The notes: generated from the letters alone by a model not told the origin. 64,000 nucleotides of DNA from Lanius collurio (GCA_020086605.1 JACBWW010000051.1:2175810-2239809); one strand, 5' to 3'. Positions 22,836 through 37,676 are shown, numbered from the stretch's first letter. A program made the numbers and translations.

Positions 22836-23127
22836 TGTAGTCGGGGAATTCTATGCAACAAGTATAGGACGGCGATGAATGCTGGAAGGAAACATGAAGT
22901 GATATCTGACGGACGTTCAGAGCTGTTTATTCCCCCAGCCCACACGGCTGCAGCTCCCAGGCAGACTCCTCAGCCACGGCACCCCGAGCCCTTCCCGGGC
23001 ACACAAACCAACCAATCAGGAGCAGGGATGGGGCACACGTGACCTGGGAGCAGGGGCAGGGGCAACCCGTGCATGCAGGGCCCCCCTTCCCCTCAGGGGT
23101 GAGGTGTGGGAACAAACCTTACTTACA
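22836..23127 (-). mobile_element. probable solo LTR (GC-rich)
   Basis: A 292-bp G/C-rich block sits in AT-rich DNA, with minus-strand ends TGTAAGTAAGG and CCCCGACTACA, giving TGTA...TACA termini. It has an ATTGGTTGG (CCAAT-type) motif, then GGGGAATAAACAGCTCTGAA, a good polyadenylation signal placed as in an LTR. No coding sequence is attached. The flanks (TTTTAT and GTGCAC) do not form a target duplication, so the edges or the call may be wrong. A second AATAAA lies just outside the 3' edge. Confidence 0.5.
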
Positions 23128-26100
23128 GTGCACAGCTGCTATTGCCAGAAAACACTTAAATAGTGGTGTCTTCCCTTTTCCTGTTCTAAGTCTTCAGTCT
23201 TACAACTTAAATTATACAAGGAAATATTAGTTCTTTGTATCATTGTTCATTTAAATGCAGGACATGAACTTGAAGCAGAAAAGATAGGGGGATATGTGAA
23301 AGTGTATCTGAACTTCTGAATTACATTACAGAGGTTTAAATTCTTCTTTGAAGGATGAAGACAGAAGCAGACTTAGGTCTGTAAGATTAGCCACAGGAAA
23401 TCATCAGCTAAATTAATAAGTAATTTGAGAATGAATGAATGGAATAGTAGAATTTTAAGAAGAGGCATTTGCTGGTTAGCTTAGGTTTACACTGGTAATA
23501 AAACTTCAGGTCATGCCATAATGTGACCTTTTGATGGTGCTGATGTAAATCCAAGATGAATACAGGGGGAACATAGCCCAGAACAAAAGCCCAGGCTGAA
23601 TGCACTTGGCTCTGGGCCTTCCCACACCAAGCTCTGTGTGTTTTTCTCCTGCTCTGGGTTAGGATATCACTTACCATGGAGAGAGCAATTCCAGTAGGAG
23701 AAGAAGGACAGAAAAACTTGATTGTTGTGTTTTACCGTTCCTACCATTTAGGGTATTATTTTTACTCTGTTTAAGCTATCAAAGATACGGTGAATACAGA
23801 AGAGTTTTGTCTGACAGAAAATCTGGGTTTTCTCAGCTGAGCTTTTCGCAGTTTTGAGACCATTTAAACCATGACAAAAGTAGGAGGAGAAGCTCCCTCG
23901 CAGCGCAGGAGCCTTCCTGGGACAATGGGAGTGCTGCAATGAGGTGTCCCGGAGGGTCACTGGGCCAGGCAGGGCGGTACCTCCGGGCCGGGCCCCTCCC
24001 CAGCTCTGCCTTGGCCCGTGGGTAACCCCCAGCCTCAGCTGCACAGGGTGGAAACTGAACTCTGCAAACAATCTCAGCTAAATAAATTGCAAAACATGTT
24101 TCATATGCAAATGAATTTCAATCACTTTCCAAATTGAATTCAATCAAATTACTTCTTTCAATATTCCATACCTGTCACTTGCTTTCTGCCTATGTCTCCT
24201 ACATTCTGTGCTCAGAGCAGGTGACTGTAAACAGGAACAGGATTTAAATACATCACTGAGGCTGGCAGTCAGTGTCAAGATGGCTCCCTACCAATTCCTA
24301 CTCAAATCTTTAAATTAAAACTTTTTTTGGTAATTATCATAAGTGTTTTCTTTCCGGTAAGATACTTGTATTTGGGAAAAAGAAAAGGCAAAAACTACAA
24401 ACCCACTAATTTGATGTGAAAAGAAATAAAGTTTTAAAAAACACCAAAGCAAACTGGGAGTTGTCATTTGAGTAAATATTTTCTTCTACTTGTTTAGAGT
24501 ACTTTACTGAGTTTAAGTTTTAACGGATATTAAAGTAAAAATCCCTAACTCAATAAAAAAAAAAAAACCCAAAACCATTTAGATTGCTGTAGTTTTTACT
24601 CCATTCTTAAAATATACATTTGGATTGAACCAGACCCTAAATAGCACCCTGTGCAATTGTTTAATTCACATGATAGGAAAAATAATTTTTTTTTTAAATT
24701 TATGAGAGCTTCCTCTTCAAGTGTGATGACTAGCATGAATTGAAAACAATGCTTTATTTATTTCTTTTAGACTTAATAGTAAATCCAAGTGTGAGTTTTT
24801 TATACCCCTTATGTAATGAAAATTCCTCATAAAAAGGAAAATTATGTCCAGAATGTGGTGCTCAGGTTCTCAAAATAAGACATACAGAAAAGGGCTCCTT
24901 TTGTATCTGTTCAACTCCCTTGAAGGATCAGCTCCTGCTTAGATGTTGGAGCTTTACATGTGTGAAATTCATCTGTCATCAGGATTGATAAAAACACAAT
25001 TAGGTGTGTCCTTTTAATCAGTTTTTACTCTGGTGCATGAGCACTTATCTAAATCTTCTCTAATATGGCCAGTTTTACCCTAAGGTGGGTGTCCCCATAG
25101 CAGTTATGAGGGAGTTTGATGTAATGAGCAACACTGACAACGTTTTCAGTAATGACATTTACAAATATTTCCTCAGTTGCTCGAAAGGAAAAGGAATTCC
25201 TGCGTGAAAATGCCAAGAAACTCTAAACTGGGATTGTTGCTCTTGGCCATTCCAGCCAGAATTTTCTCTGTTGTTAAATTTTGTTCCATAAATTGAACAC
25301 AACAAGATAGAAGTGCACGTATATAAATACACATGCTTTTTTTTTTGTATTACTAAAGTCTGGCATGACTGCTGCTACTGGTTATTTCATGGTAGTAGGA
25401 TATATTAAGACCTGATATTACAACCTTTATAATATACCTACTTCCATTTCTGTGCTTATATTAAAGTTTAGTTCTTTGTCTATGTGTGACTGAAATGAAA
25501 GTTCAAACCAGTGACTCACTGTCATGGAATAGGTTACTGGATTATTAATATTTTAACATTTTCCTCTGGCAAATATGAAAGCTATTGTAGTTAAGTGTAG
25601 GACTTAGTAGGAATAAACTGCTTCTGGGTACAAGTAAGGTAATCATTGTCTGATTCAATAGCATTATTTTGAGAGTAACATATCAAAGGAGGGAATAATA
25701 TTTCTTATATTCTAATAAGACCTTTCTATATGAGTCACATTTGATAAAAATCTCTTTGAGAAAAAGATCAAGTTCATCTTAAATAATCATGATTTGCATA
25801 TTCCTATTATGACAGCTGCATTATTCTGAAAAGTGTGCTGTGCTATTTCTATGGCTTCTGAACACAAAAAAGGTGAATTTCAGACTGTAAAAAAAATCAG
25901 AACAAATGTTCTCAGCATGTAATTAGGCCATGCATATCATGAACATTGTTCTTGTGACTGTTTTTATAATTTTTACATAGTTATTTCAGAAAGGTTAAAA
26001 ATTATGCATGCAGTCTTTATTATATTACACACATAATTTGGAAAAAAGCATTTCTCTGCACTAAAAATAATAAAGAAATAGATTCATTGTGTTGAGAAAT

Positions 26101-26471
26101 TTATTTCTTGAGCCTCAAATAATTTAATTCCTTTTTATTCTATGCAAAAAGTAATTTTCTCCTAGGGGAAAATTATTGCTTAACTACTGTTATGTATTCA
26201 CTGGCAGTCTTAGCCACTCAGCCAAAGATAGTTCTAAAAAGGAAGTGGAGAAAGCTGATTGAAGTGAAATCCTTAAAATAAATATGAAAAATAGAAGACT
26301 TAAGGTTTTATATGTTTCTTTCACAAAGAATCCATAATGTTCCTGACATTAGAAAATCATTTAAAGCAGAACTCCGGTGACTTTATCACTGTCTGGTCAT
26401 GGTTGTTTAATATACGACCATTTAGATGTTTGTTTCAGTGAGGACCTTTGTTCATGCCCAGGAGGGGCTCA

Positions 26472-26475
<4 letters not shown>
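23128..26475. other. gene-free sequence
   Basis: Nothing is recognised apart from a G/C-rich patch at about 23880-24060. That patch has no clear frame, promoter or repeat signature and could be another old LTR or retroposon fragment. Confidence 0.5.

Positions 26476-26502
<27 letters not shown>
26476..26502. repeat. poly-A run (27 A)
   Basis: An uninterrupted run of 27 A. No retroposon body, polyadenylation signal or target duplication is evident upstream. Confidence 0.9.
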
Positions 26503-26505
<3 letters not shown>

Positions 26506-27008
26506 TCTTGGCAGAAATGAGGAAATTAATTTTACATGTTTTTACCCATTATTTATTCTGCTTTTGTTATTGTTGGGCTATGCTGATAACTGGAGCATGG
26601 AGAGGGGTGCTGCTGAACTGGCTTTGAGTAGAAACAATTTTCCCAGCTTGTTTGCCATGCCAGGGAAGCAGCAGTACCAGTCATGACAGGCCTATCATAT
26701 CCACCCACTCCAGCTGATAAATCCTGGTCATGGAGATGGCATTTAAGTAGACCAGTAAAGATGGTACTGGTCAGTCACTGGAATTTTCCAGCTATTTACT
26801 GCCAGCCTTTTGTATTTCAGGCAGGACAGTAACATTTTATTGGGTATACTTGCCAGGACCTCTGGATTATTGCTCAAGAACTTCAGCTGAGTCCTGGTGC
26901 AGCTCATTGGCTTCTCCCTCATTCTCTCCAGCAGAACATGAGAGATGAGGTTTCTTTCCATCAGTGCAGGATACCTGAGGGTGTTGTGGATTACCAGAGA
27001 AAGCATCC

Positions 27009-27072
27009 CCAAGGATCAGTTTTTAACATGGGGATTCTAATTGGAATCTCCCTGTTAAATACTGATCCTTGG
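27009..27072. repeat. 64-nt imperfect hairpin, miRNA-like
   Basis: Arm 27009-27037 pairs with 27044-27072 over 29 positions with three mismatches. The loop is 6 nt (TAATTG). The arm begins CCAAGGATCAGT and the partner ends ACTGATCCTTGG. Size and scattered mismatches are like a pre-miRNA, but the loop is small and I recognise no known mature sequence. It could also be the relic of a fold-back transposon. Either strand could be the transcribed one. Confidence 0.8.
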
Positions 27073-30000
27073 AGATGTTCACTGATGCTTAGGTCTGCTT
27101 AATACGGATGGGATTTATACGAGCAGTATCTTTAATACAGAAAATCTATCAGTTCAGGCAAAGAAAACTGAGATATTTGTGTATTAATACATGGAGTGTG
27201 TACAGGACAGGAAAGTAACATACTATGCAGATCCATGGTACAAAACAGTTGTATGTATGTAAACCAGTGGAATGATAGTGCTAGAACAGAGCTAACACGG
27301 TATGGTTCTCGTAGAATACAGAAAGAAAAGGTGACATGGAAGCATTAATGATTTGCCAGCCTTAATCACTGCCATATTGTGCATGAAAAAGGAGGCAATC
27401 TATTTTATGATTAATCTACTTCTTTGAAAGACCCAAGACAGTTGATGGAAGCAAAGAACCCAACTGTTTGGAAACTTGTATGTATAGGTACTGTTATTCT
27501 AGGTATTGATTATACTTGAGATGGAAATAAGCTGCACTTAATAAGCCTTTTTTCCCATCCATATATCAAACAAAAACATAATTTTTAAAATTATTATTAG
27601 TATACTTGTTCCCAAAGTGAACTCTTATTCTCCAATCCTGTTCAGTGCTGAGGAGGCTGCTTGGATAAACAGGCTTCATCCTGTCATGAAATCATAATAT
27701 GCATTATGACATTATATTTTGTTGTCATGGAAGCAGTTGCAGTGATATTCCTGATTCTGATGTGAATCTTAACAAGTCTTTTACCAGCCATCAAGTTTCA
27801 ATCTGAGGGGCAGGTTCTTGCCTGTGTTATGCATTTCCCTTCAGAGAGCCTGTCAGTCATTCATTACCAGGTCACGTATCTGATGGAAACCAGCAATCCC
27901 ACTAACCTTCACAGCTTTACATGCTTTCTATTCTCATTACCATGTTGGGGTGATGAGAAAAGGCAGCAAAAGGAGCTTCTGCCATTAGAACAGGTGTTAC
28001 ATGGCCAGACATATTTCAGGGAATAATCTTGCTTGTTGAACTACAGAGAAATTGCGGTGAATCCTTGGGTTGGTGAGATTCAGAATAGAGTGGTTTATGC
28101 ATTCTCGTTATTTATGAAACAGAGGTGTTGCACACATAACAAAAATTGGATTTGCTTTTGTTACAGACATTTCTGAATCTTTGTTCTTCTCTTTCTACTG
28201 GTTCTATTGCAGAGCTCTGGCTGCACCTCTGCTATACAGTAGGTGAAAAGACATTCCATTTAACTCCCAGTATTCAGTGTACATCTGTAGTTTTCTCTTG
28301 GTTTGCAAGAATAAATCTACCAATAAAGATAGTTCTTGAATATCTCTGCTTTTCCAAATGCTTCTCCTCATCATTCCTCTGCATTTCATGTGGCTGTATA
28401 AGTAAAACTGGGAAAGCAGGGTTTGCTGTCCTTTTCTCAAGGCTGTTAGGGCATTCTGTTCAGAAGAATAGCATGGATGCACTCTGTTCACACAGGTTAT
28501 TAATGTTACTGGGGTGTGTGTGAATTCCAAGCTTTGGCTGTGTCTTATTGACTGCCCCAGCTAACCTCATTCTGTCAATCTGCTGCCAGCACCAACACAG
28601 AGCTGTTCTTGGCAGATGGCACAGAGCAGGACTGTGAGAATGTGCTATCCCCCTGCTGACCTTGTGCACTAGTCGGAGTTCTGTTTAAATAATTCGTGGC
28701 AAACTAACAGGGATTTCTCTTCCAATTTATTTTATTGTTTAGTCCAGGAAGCTATTGACACATCAAGGTGTTCTAGTCTTTAATGTGCATGCAGAGAAGC
28801 CATTAGAATATTGGGACCACACACAGCTTCTGTGGAGCATTAAAAGTTGGTTTAGATGGCTGGATAAAGTCAGTTTTCAAAATCATGCTTAATGGAGTCT
28901 GAATTCCCCTGGAACCCTGGAAGTCTGTACCTACCTTCAGACACAATTAGACCAGGGAGGTTGGTAGAGGTTTAGGCCCAGTAAATATAAGTTTAATTAC
29001 TGAGCTGTGTCATTCATTCATCATTGTGATCTTGGCCAAGATGTGGTTGTATTTTTTGCTGTTTGAGAAGATGAAAGCTAGAGACATTTATTTATGTTTT
29101 TGGAGATTTGACTGGCAAAATATTCTGGCAATACAGGATCAATTATTACTGTTTTGCTGGGGTTTTTAGTTTGAGGAAATGTAAACATTTTGCATATTGA
29201 AGGAAATGAACAGATAGAAAAGGCAAAGAGGTTCTGATATCACTTTCAGAGGAGAGCAAGTCCCACTGTTATAAAAAAAAATCAGCATAGCACTTAAGCA
29301 TATGTTGAAGTAATTTTAAAAGCAGTAGGTATTCCACACGTGTCCTGTTTATTTAAATCCTAATTTCACAAATGAATATATGTATAACTCCGTATGAAAA
29401 CAAAACCCTAGGCCAGGTCTAAACTACTAAAAAGGCAAATAAGTACAGTGAAAATTTTATACTGGCTATTGTGGCAAAGGAGTCACTGAGCACAGTAACA
29501 GAACCTTAGAGTTTTAACCATGAGAGCTTGTTTCATCCAAAAGCAGTGATTTATTTCACTTGGTGATACTGTGTGTGCCTTATGGAAGAGGAATAATTCC
29601 AGCCAGGAGTGTGTGGGCAGGATGGCATGCTCCCACTGCTGTACTACCAGGTACTCCCACTGTAGTATCTCCACCAGTGTAGTCCCTCTGAAGGCTTCAA
29701 AAATTGGGTTCACTGGTGCTTAGGTCTCCTGGTGATCTGTAAAGAAAGAATTTTATCTATCTGTGCAATGATCTTTTCAAAACCCCATGCATTGCTTGTT
29801 CTTGACATTCGTATTATGGGGACTGAAGTACAATCTCTTTATTACTGATGAATTTTCTCCCTCTATGACCAGGCATTGAAGCTCTAGCTTTTCTATTAAG
29901 CTGCAGGCAACTGAAAATTGGAGATATAATGCAGGATGCAATTTTTGAAACCAAAAAATGTGTTTAGCTCCATCATGTGATAATCCTTAAATATAAAGGG

Positions 30001-33000
30001 TGCCAATAATTGGAGGGGAGTGTAACCATCACATAAGAAATAACTTGCTGAAAAAAGTTAGTTTTATTCCTGAAAGAATGAATATTGGCACTGTCACCCC
30101 TCTTGGCTCCAAAGGCATTCGTCACAATTTCCCTTGCATATTTAGGTTATTAATTAAATTGGTTCTTTTTCTAACATATATTTTGCTTTTCTTTTGGATC
30201 TGAAGAATGGGTATTATGAATAAGTGTCTGTTTTTCCAATGAAATCATTTTGTCTAATGAAAGTTCTTATTTATTTCTGCAATTTTTTTCTGCACTCAAA
30301 CTGTCAGAGCTACAACAATACAGCAACTCCAATTACTTCAGTGCAAGGATGTAGTCAAAACACTTTATTGAATATCTGTCTTAAAGCTAGAAATGTAAAC
30401 TCCTTTATACTTTTCTGTTGGATCAACCCAGAAATAGTTATATTCATATTACACAAAAAATATATAGTTCTATAGTTAAAGATGCAGAAAGCAACATTAC
30501 CAAAGGCACTGAATTTTAACTATATATTTTTCTTGTATTAATGGTCAACCTACCACAGTGCTTTAAGTGTTTCATGCTTTCCTGCCATTTGAAATTCAAG
30601 CTAAAATCTTAATCTTTAAAGTCTTAAAATAATCCATACAGAACTGAGATGGATTCTCTGTTAGGAATGGCATAAAAACCAAAAATTAGCAGTTTAACAC
30701 ATACATCTTAACTCACATGAAAGCTTAAATACAATTAATTATTTTATGTGAGCTTGCCATTACAGTGGGATATAGAATGTAGCTATATTTCCACAAAGTC
30801 ATATAAAAACTCACTTGTTGCTCACACTTTTGTCTCATAATATTAAGTAAAAGAATTGGTTGAAAGTACTGTCATGAAGACAAAACAATCACAAAAGTAG
30901 CCATCAAGTTAAAGCTTCAAATGATCAACATTCCCAATACAAATGACAACTCATTAAAATGTAATCCTGTTATTTCCAAGGGCAGGTTCTTTTCTTTTTT
31001 TTCTTTCCCCCCTCATCATTTTTGACTTCTGCAGGATGAAATAATAATTCTTGTCCTCCACAGACTAAACAGACTTATTAAGAATAAGATTCACTAAGGG
31101 AATACAGGTCTCCAGTGTAGAATCTTTAAAAACTTTATGGCTTAATAAGTATTTAACAGAACTGCAACATTTGAACATTTTGAATCCATGTCATCCTTTT
31201 GGTATTAAGAGTGGTAGTGATCTAATAGGAGATGTTCAGGGAGTATAAAGGCACTGTATCTACTTGGAAGTAGAAAAGCAGATAAACTGCACCCTTGAGA
31301 AGCAATGAAACACATTCTAGAGCAGAATAAATGTGCTTTGGAAAGGAGACAGTGTCTACTTCCCCCTTTCTCATTCTCCCATTTGTCTTCCTACAATGCC
31401 TCTTTGTGAAGGATGAGAATAGAAAAGAATTTTTTTAAACTGGTTTCCCCCTTGCAGCATCGAGGTTTTATGGGAAAAATGAAGCACAGAAAGAGATACA
31501 GTGACAACAGCCAAAGGCTTTTTTTATTGCATTTAGCACTGTTATATATTTTTTTAAAAAAACTTGAAAGTCTTTGGAGTGAACAGTAAAAGCTGTTATT
31601 AAGATAGGTGATCGTCTGTCATCAAAAAGGGTTTGTTTCTTTGCCTGACACCTTCCTCGGGCTCTTCTCAGACATGAAATCCTTTTAGAGAAGTGAAAGA
31701 AGTTTGTCACAGCTCCACAGGGTCTTCTCAAAGACCCACAGTCTGAGAGCTTGACTGAATTCTTCCTCTCATGACTTCCTTTTCGATTCCCAAATGTCAG
31801 AGTTAATTTTCATTAAGCACTAAGGTCTTCCCTGGTATAATAGAACTTTCCAGTGTGGGATTCCCTCTGAAAGTTTCTCATGGTCACTGCTATGGATTGC
31901 TGTGCCTGGTGGATTGTGAGCCGTGACAGTGTGTGTATTCAGCCTTCCTCCTCTGCATCTTCCCCCTCTCCAGTGCGCTCTGTCTCTGTCAGGGAAACAC
32001 AGGCTTTGTTTGTCTCTGATGCATTAGTCAAGTGTAAGCATCAGAGTAGAAATGGTTGTAGGGAGTAGCTTTTCTGGAAATAATTTGATTGTCATTTTGA
32101 ACTCTTTGGACTCCTCATTTACTTGTACCTAATTGTGGAAATGCTTTTATTGCAAATAATTGATAATAGACTTTTTTGTCACAGTAAATCCTTCACTTTT
32201 ATTCAAATTTTACTATAGGGCAGCTAAACCAGGCTGAGGTTTTATTTTAATTTCTTAAATGAAATCAGAATACCCACCTACTCAGAATTGCTTAGAGAAC
32301 TTGATAGCACTGGCAGCATTACCTGTGATTTCTAGGCTAGGGTATAAATCTTGTAGACTAGCCCTGAAAAATAATTCAAATGAACAAACATGATATTAAA
32401 GAGTAGAAGTGACTGAAGTACAGCATGAAAGTTTAACTTGAAACCCAGTAACTAAGGAAAAAAAACCACCCCAAACCAAAATCTAGTAGTAATCCCATGA
32501 TCTGACCTTGATTAGCCTATTTTAGTAGTTTTACAATTCTCTGCATTTACATACTGTGGCTTTGAACTTTATTGAAAGATATATAGTTTTAATATTAATT
32601 GTTTTGTTAATTTTAAGGATAAAAAAGTCTTCTGGAAATTTATAAATAAATTTTAAGAAAGTCAATATAAAGGAATAAAAATATTTGCATTTAATTTAGA
32701 AAAAGTGAATTTAATTTCTCTTTAATTATGATTGCTCAGTGTCTTAGCCATCTCAATGAAGAAAATCATTAGACAAGAAAGAAGTATATAGAGTTAAAAG
32801 AAAAACATGATTACTGCTAGTTGTACCTCTGGACACTTATAAATAGCTTAGCTGAATAAGATGAATTTTTTTCCCCCAGATAATGTAAACCACCAACCAT
32901 ACACAATTTTCACTGGTTGTTGGTATGAGAGGGAACTCTCTATTTCATACCTCTCTGTCAAATCATAGCCTGACTTTCTGAAATAATCGTATTTCATTTT

Positions 33001-36000
33001 ACATGTACGTATAAGGACAAATGTGATCACATCCAGAACAATGTGGGCTATCCCACCCATCCACTTCAGCTGGAAAGGGCTGAGTTTTAAGAGCTGTTTT
33101 GTGACACCATTTGGTTACCAAAGAGACTGCCTGGAATTTTTTAGAAGAGAATAGTCCTCCACCAGCTCAAGACAGACCCCGGGCACCACTGAGAGTGTGA
33201 GGCTTTGGTCACCCTTCCTCTGAGCTTCCTTTTCCTGTCCTATCTCACACATCTGCTTTCCTGGCATCCTCTCTTCTAATGCCTTTTTTTAGAAAAAATC
33301 AGTTTTACCGGATCTAAACTGTTGCTGACCAGACAGGAGTGTTATAAACCCTGTTACAAACAGTCCTGATCAAGTCTGTATTTGCCATTCTCCAGGAGCT
33401 GACATGACCTAGTGGTCTGTCTGTCTTTGTCCCACAGGTTTGTCAGGAAATGAGAGACAGGTCTGAAAGTATGATCTGCTGTCTTCTTGTCCCTTTTCTC
33501 ATCCTTGTTGTATTGTTTTTCTGGGTTGACATCAGTGAAAGACAGCTCTACCTCATCTTTAGGTAATTTTTTTCCCCTGAAAAATGACAGCTATTATTAT
33601 CTTCCACCTAAAAAGCAGAAATAGATTTTATAGGTTTTCTCTCTATTAAAGGGACAAGGGAAGAAGAGTTAGTGCCAAAAATAAAAGCAATTTGTTGTTG
33701 CTTTAGTTCTTTGAATACTACTGCTGCCTTTTCATCTGTATCTCTAAGAAAAGGTTGAATACACTTTAAATGGAAACTCTTTACCACAGAGCTAATTCAG
33801 CTGAAATCCATAAACTCAAAATCCAGCATTTTATTGAAATATTTGTTATAATACCATGGAAAGGATCATCCTAATACTTCTAATGACTCTAGTTCACCAA
33901 AATCATCACAGTGTGAGCCTATATAAGCCATCTGAAATGCTGAGAACATAAATATTGACTTGTCCAACAGACAACTTGCTTTTTAGTTATTAATCAGAAG
34001 ACGTGGATTTGCAGGATGACTTGGCAAATCACCATTACACTGAATTAAAAGCTACTGGGAAAAAAATAAAAAAAAAAAAATGGAGCTTTATAGTTACTAA
34101 AGAGCATCTGGAAGGAAGCCAGGCATTTGCCATGACAGGGCATGGATGAACCAATGCACTTTTAACAGGGAATACCATGTCCATGATTTTCTTCCTGTGA
34201 ATGATAAAAGCCCTGCAATCACAACAGTCTGGAAAAGTCCTCAAAGGAAGTTGGTTGTACATTTCACAGGTATCACTCTCACTAAACCTTTCAGGAGTAC
34301 ACAGTAATGCATTTTCTGCACAAAACAGTTTTACTTCTTCGTTGTGCTGTGTCCCCAGCATCACACCTGGTGGTCCTGAATAGAGTTATTTTAAAAGAAA
34401 TGGGATTTTCAAACAGGAGTCATTCAATGAAAAGATACATTTAAAAATTCAGAAATATATCTTAGGCATTGAGTGAGGCAATAAATGTTTCATGTTAAGT
34501 CTCTAATTACATTGAGAACTAGAGCGTTGAACACTTGGGTGTGTTGAATACATCACAGTGATTGTTTATGGAGAACAATATTAAATATACAATAAAATCA
34601 ATCTCTAGGAGGAGTCATACCACAGAACATATTTCCACCTGTGGTAGGTTTGTGTTGAAATTAGAGGAAGGCACAAGGCTGGTGCTGAGTCAGGCTCCCC
34701 ACACAGCCTGAGGAGAGATGGTGATTGACTGTCAACACTTGAGTGCATATAGTTTTTCTTAATCTTCATGATAAATCTGACTAGTCAGTGGTAAACTTGG
34801 ATCCCTTATAGGGGATTTTCATAATTTTGTCACCTGGAGTGTATTTGTCTTAGAAATTCCAGTAATACATTCAGGTCAGAATAAGACTGCAGAAGGTGAA
34901 TGTTGTCAGCTCAAATAAAATGTAGATGGTAAACAAATAAAAATACAAGTGCAAACCAGAGATGTGTACATTTTTAAAAACTTTGCTTTTGTTATTTCAG
35001 TTGACATTTTGCTGAATATCACTAAGAGTGAATAAACAAGCTAATGAGGTTTTAGCTAAATCTCTGCAAACAAGTTGTGAATTTGGAAAAAAAAATTGCT
35101 CATCCCTTAATCCCTGACTTCCTATTTTGAGACTGTTCAAGTGTCCCCTGGTTTGCAGTGATGCATTCATTTAACATGTGACTAGCATCAAAGGCATGAA
35201 ATTCTGATTAACCATTTTTTTGGCTCCTCACCTCTTCCATTTTGAACTTGGAATCTCCTCCATGCACAGACCGCTAATGAGGAAATCCTTGCTTATGAAT
35301 TCAATGTAGAATGAGAGAATTTTTTTCCTTTGCATAATGTTTGCTTTGAAGTCAGACAGTCCAAGAAAGTGATTGATCTCACCCAAGTTCATAACTTTTT
35401 CAAAGTACTGCCGATATCATTAAATTTTAATTAACCCTTTGAGCTCCTTCTATGATGTAAAGATGAGGAAACATCAAAGACTTGTGTGTTAGAGCAACAG
35501 TGAAATCTTTTGAGCTGGCTTAGCCTTATTGAAGAAATCTTAGCTGCAAAATATTACAGTTCCATAGTCAGCTCAGTTCTAGTTACTGCCCTACTCAGTG
35601 TTAGAAGAGGCAGAGCAATTGTTACATCCTCAGCTTGGGCTATTTATATACTGTCAAACTAAACCCATCTTCCTGGAAATGTTCTTCCTCCTACTCAAAG
35701 TAGCTCATCTTAAAGCAAATGAATAGAATATAGAACCCTATTCCTTCTCTCTTCCTTTATGCTTGCTTTAGCTATTATTATCCTGGTTTGTGTTTTAGGA
35801 TTTAATAGGGATTAAATAACCTTCCATTAAAAAAAAATCTAGACTTAATATGTTAAATTTTATCCTATGCAGTTCCTGTCCTTGACAGGGAAACTTCATT
35901 TAAGAGGAAGCTTCATACTCTCCTAACCCCAAACCCCCTCACTTGTATTTGTGTGGAGACCTACAGAAGGCTATGAGAGGGGCTGTATTCCTAGGGCAAA

Positions 36001-37580
36001 GACCAGTTTTTCTTCTGTGTTATGAAATTATTTATACTACTGTGGAGTACATAGGAAAGTATTCTGAACCAGCTGCACATCATGGTAAAGAAATCCTTAG
36101 AGCACGGAGCAGTAATAAGAAGGTTCTTGCTGTGGAGGTCAAAAGACAAGACCTGGATGGAGAAGCACTGTGCTCTTGATACCAGAAATTCCTGGGATGC
36201 AGAGAGCAAGGTGAGAGAGGGGAGAAGAAGAAAAGGAAATACTTCCCAAATTCTGCAAACGAGGCAAAAGGGAATGTCAGGAAATGGATATCTTCTGCTG
36301 GATATGTCAGCCTTTGATCTAATTTCCTGCTGATTCTGTTAAGGAAATTGGTGGTGAGAAGATAACAAAGTCAGTTCTTCCTTTCTGGTCTTTTCATTAA
36401 CAGTGATTATGATAGAATGAATGTTTGATATGCAAAGAAAATGCTGGTCAAAGAACAACGCTTCAAAAAAAAAAAAGGGATGGTGTGATGATTCATGGAG
36501 AAATGGGTATGTTTGACTGGGAGCTGGGGGATGTTAGGTCAGTGTGGGGAAGGTCCAAAGAGGATCACTTGCCACTGTAATGAGGGAAGCTGCTTGACAA
36601 AATTGTGTAATGCATTTATATTTCACCTTTAATGTTAAATGTGAAAAGCCACATTTACATTTAATATAGCATATACCTGTGGGGGAGAGAAAAGTGATAA
36701 GTAGAGCATAGTTTTTCTTGTCTATCCCTGGCACATCCAGCACATGTTGAATTTGGAGTGCAAATTCTTAGTGGAAAGGGGTTTTTTGTGTTTTCAGCTA
36801 CATCTGCTGTCACAAGTGAATCAGTGCTTCCTGGATGGATTACATGGGCTTTTCTGTTGCCCTTAGACAGCAGAAATGAAATTAAGGCAACTGTTTCAGT
36901 GTTACTCTGCTTCAAGAGCAGGAGACAATTTAACTTGATAAAAATAGGACCAATTAAACCAATATCTTAGAAGCAAGAATCAAATATTTTCAAAGGGTTG
37001 TTTAGCTAGGGCAGAACATTTGTTTACCACTTTCTAAGATGACAAGAAGGTAGGTAATGAAAGGATTACTAAAATTATTTTTCCACCTGTCATCCTTAAA
37101 TCTGTTCTAGGATTACAGAAAAGAACAGCATTGAATCTGTTTTGTGATGCATGAACAAAAGTGCAGTTATGACATATGGTAAATATGGAGTGAAAACAGA
37201 CACGTGAAAATGGAGGATTTATAAGGAACAGTTTCCTTCAAAAGACAGAATTTCCTGAGTCATTATAATGGTCTGTAAGCACACACATGTTATCTATTTA
37301 GTGACAGATAGATTTGAGGGCAGTAGATAAAGCTACAGCATATTAAAAAAAAATTTCATCTGTTTAATACTATGGATGCTGCATACCCAGTTTCCTAAGC
37401 CCGAGTGTCAGTGGTTGATGCCCAATGAGCTTAAGGAACACTTGTCAGTAAAAGCATTATTAGGATGGATAACATTACAAATAAGAGACCCAGAATATCA
37501 GAAATCGTTTCTTTTTGCTTCTTTTCATTGCTTTCATTTCATGAGTTTAGCACTGTTGTTTTGACAAGATTAATTAGGTG
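27073..37580. other. gene-free sequence
   Basis: About 10.5 kb with no supported gene, RNA or recognisable repeat family. Small open frames, including a 125-codon plus frame near 28146-28523, have no domain or signal I can recognise. Confidence 0.5.
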
Positions 37581-37676
37581 TTTGGTTTTTGTGGTTTTTT
37601 TTTTTTTTTTTCATTTTGTGGGGGTTTTTTTGTTTGGTTGGTTGGTTGGTTTTTGGTTTTTTTTTTTTGGGGGGGG
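37581..37676. repeat. T/G-rich low-complexity tract
   Basis: Long T runs, a GGTT repeat and a terminal G8 run. Comparable to the tract at 3541-3637. Confidence 0.85.

Noticed and set aside
26476..26502. Poly-A run as the tail of a processed pseudogene
   Set aside because: No gene-like body, polyadenylation signal or flanking target duplication is visible upstream or on the other side.
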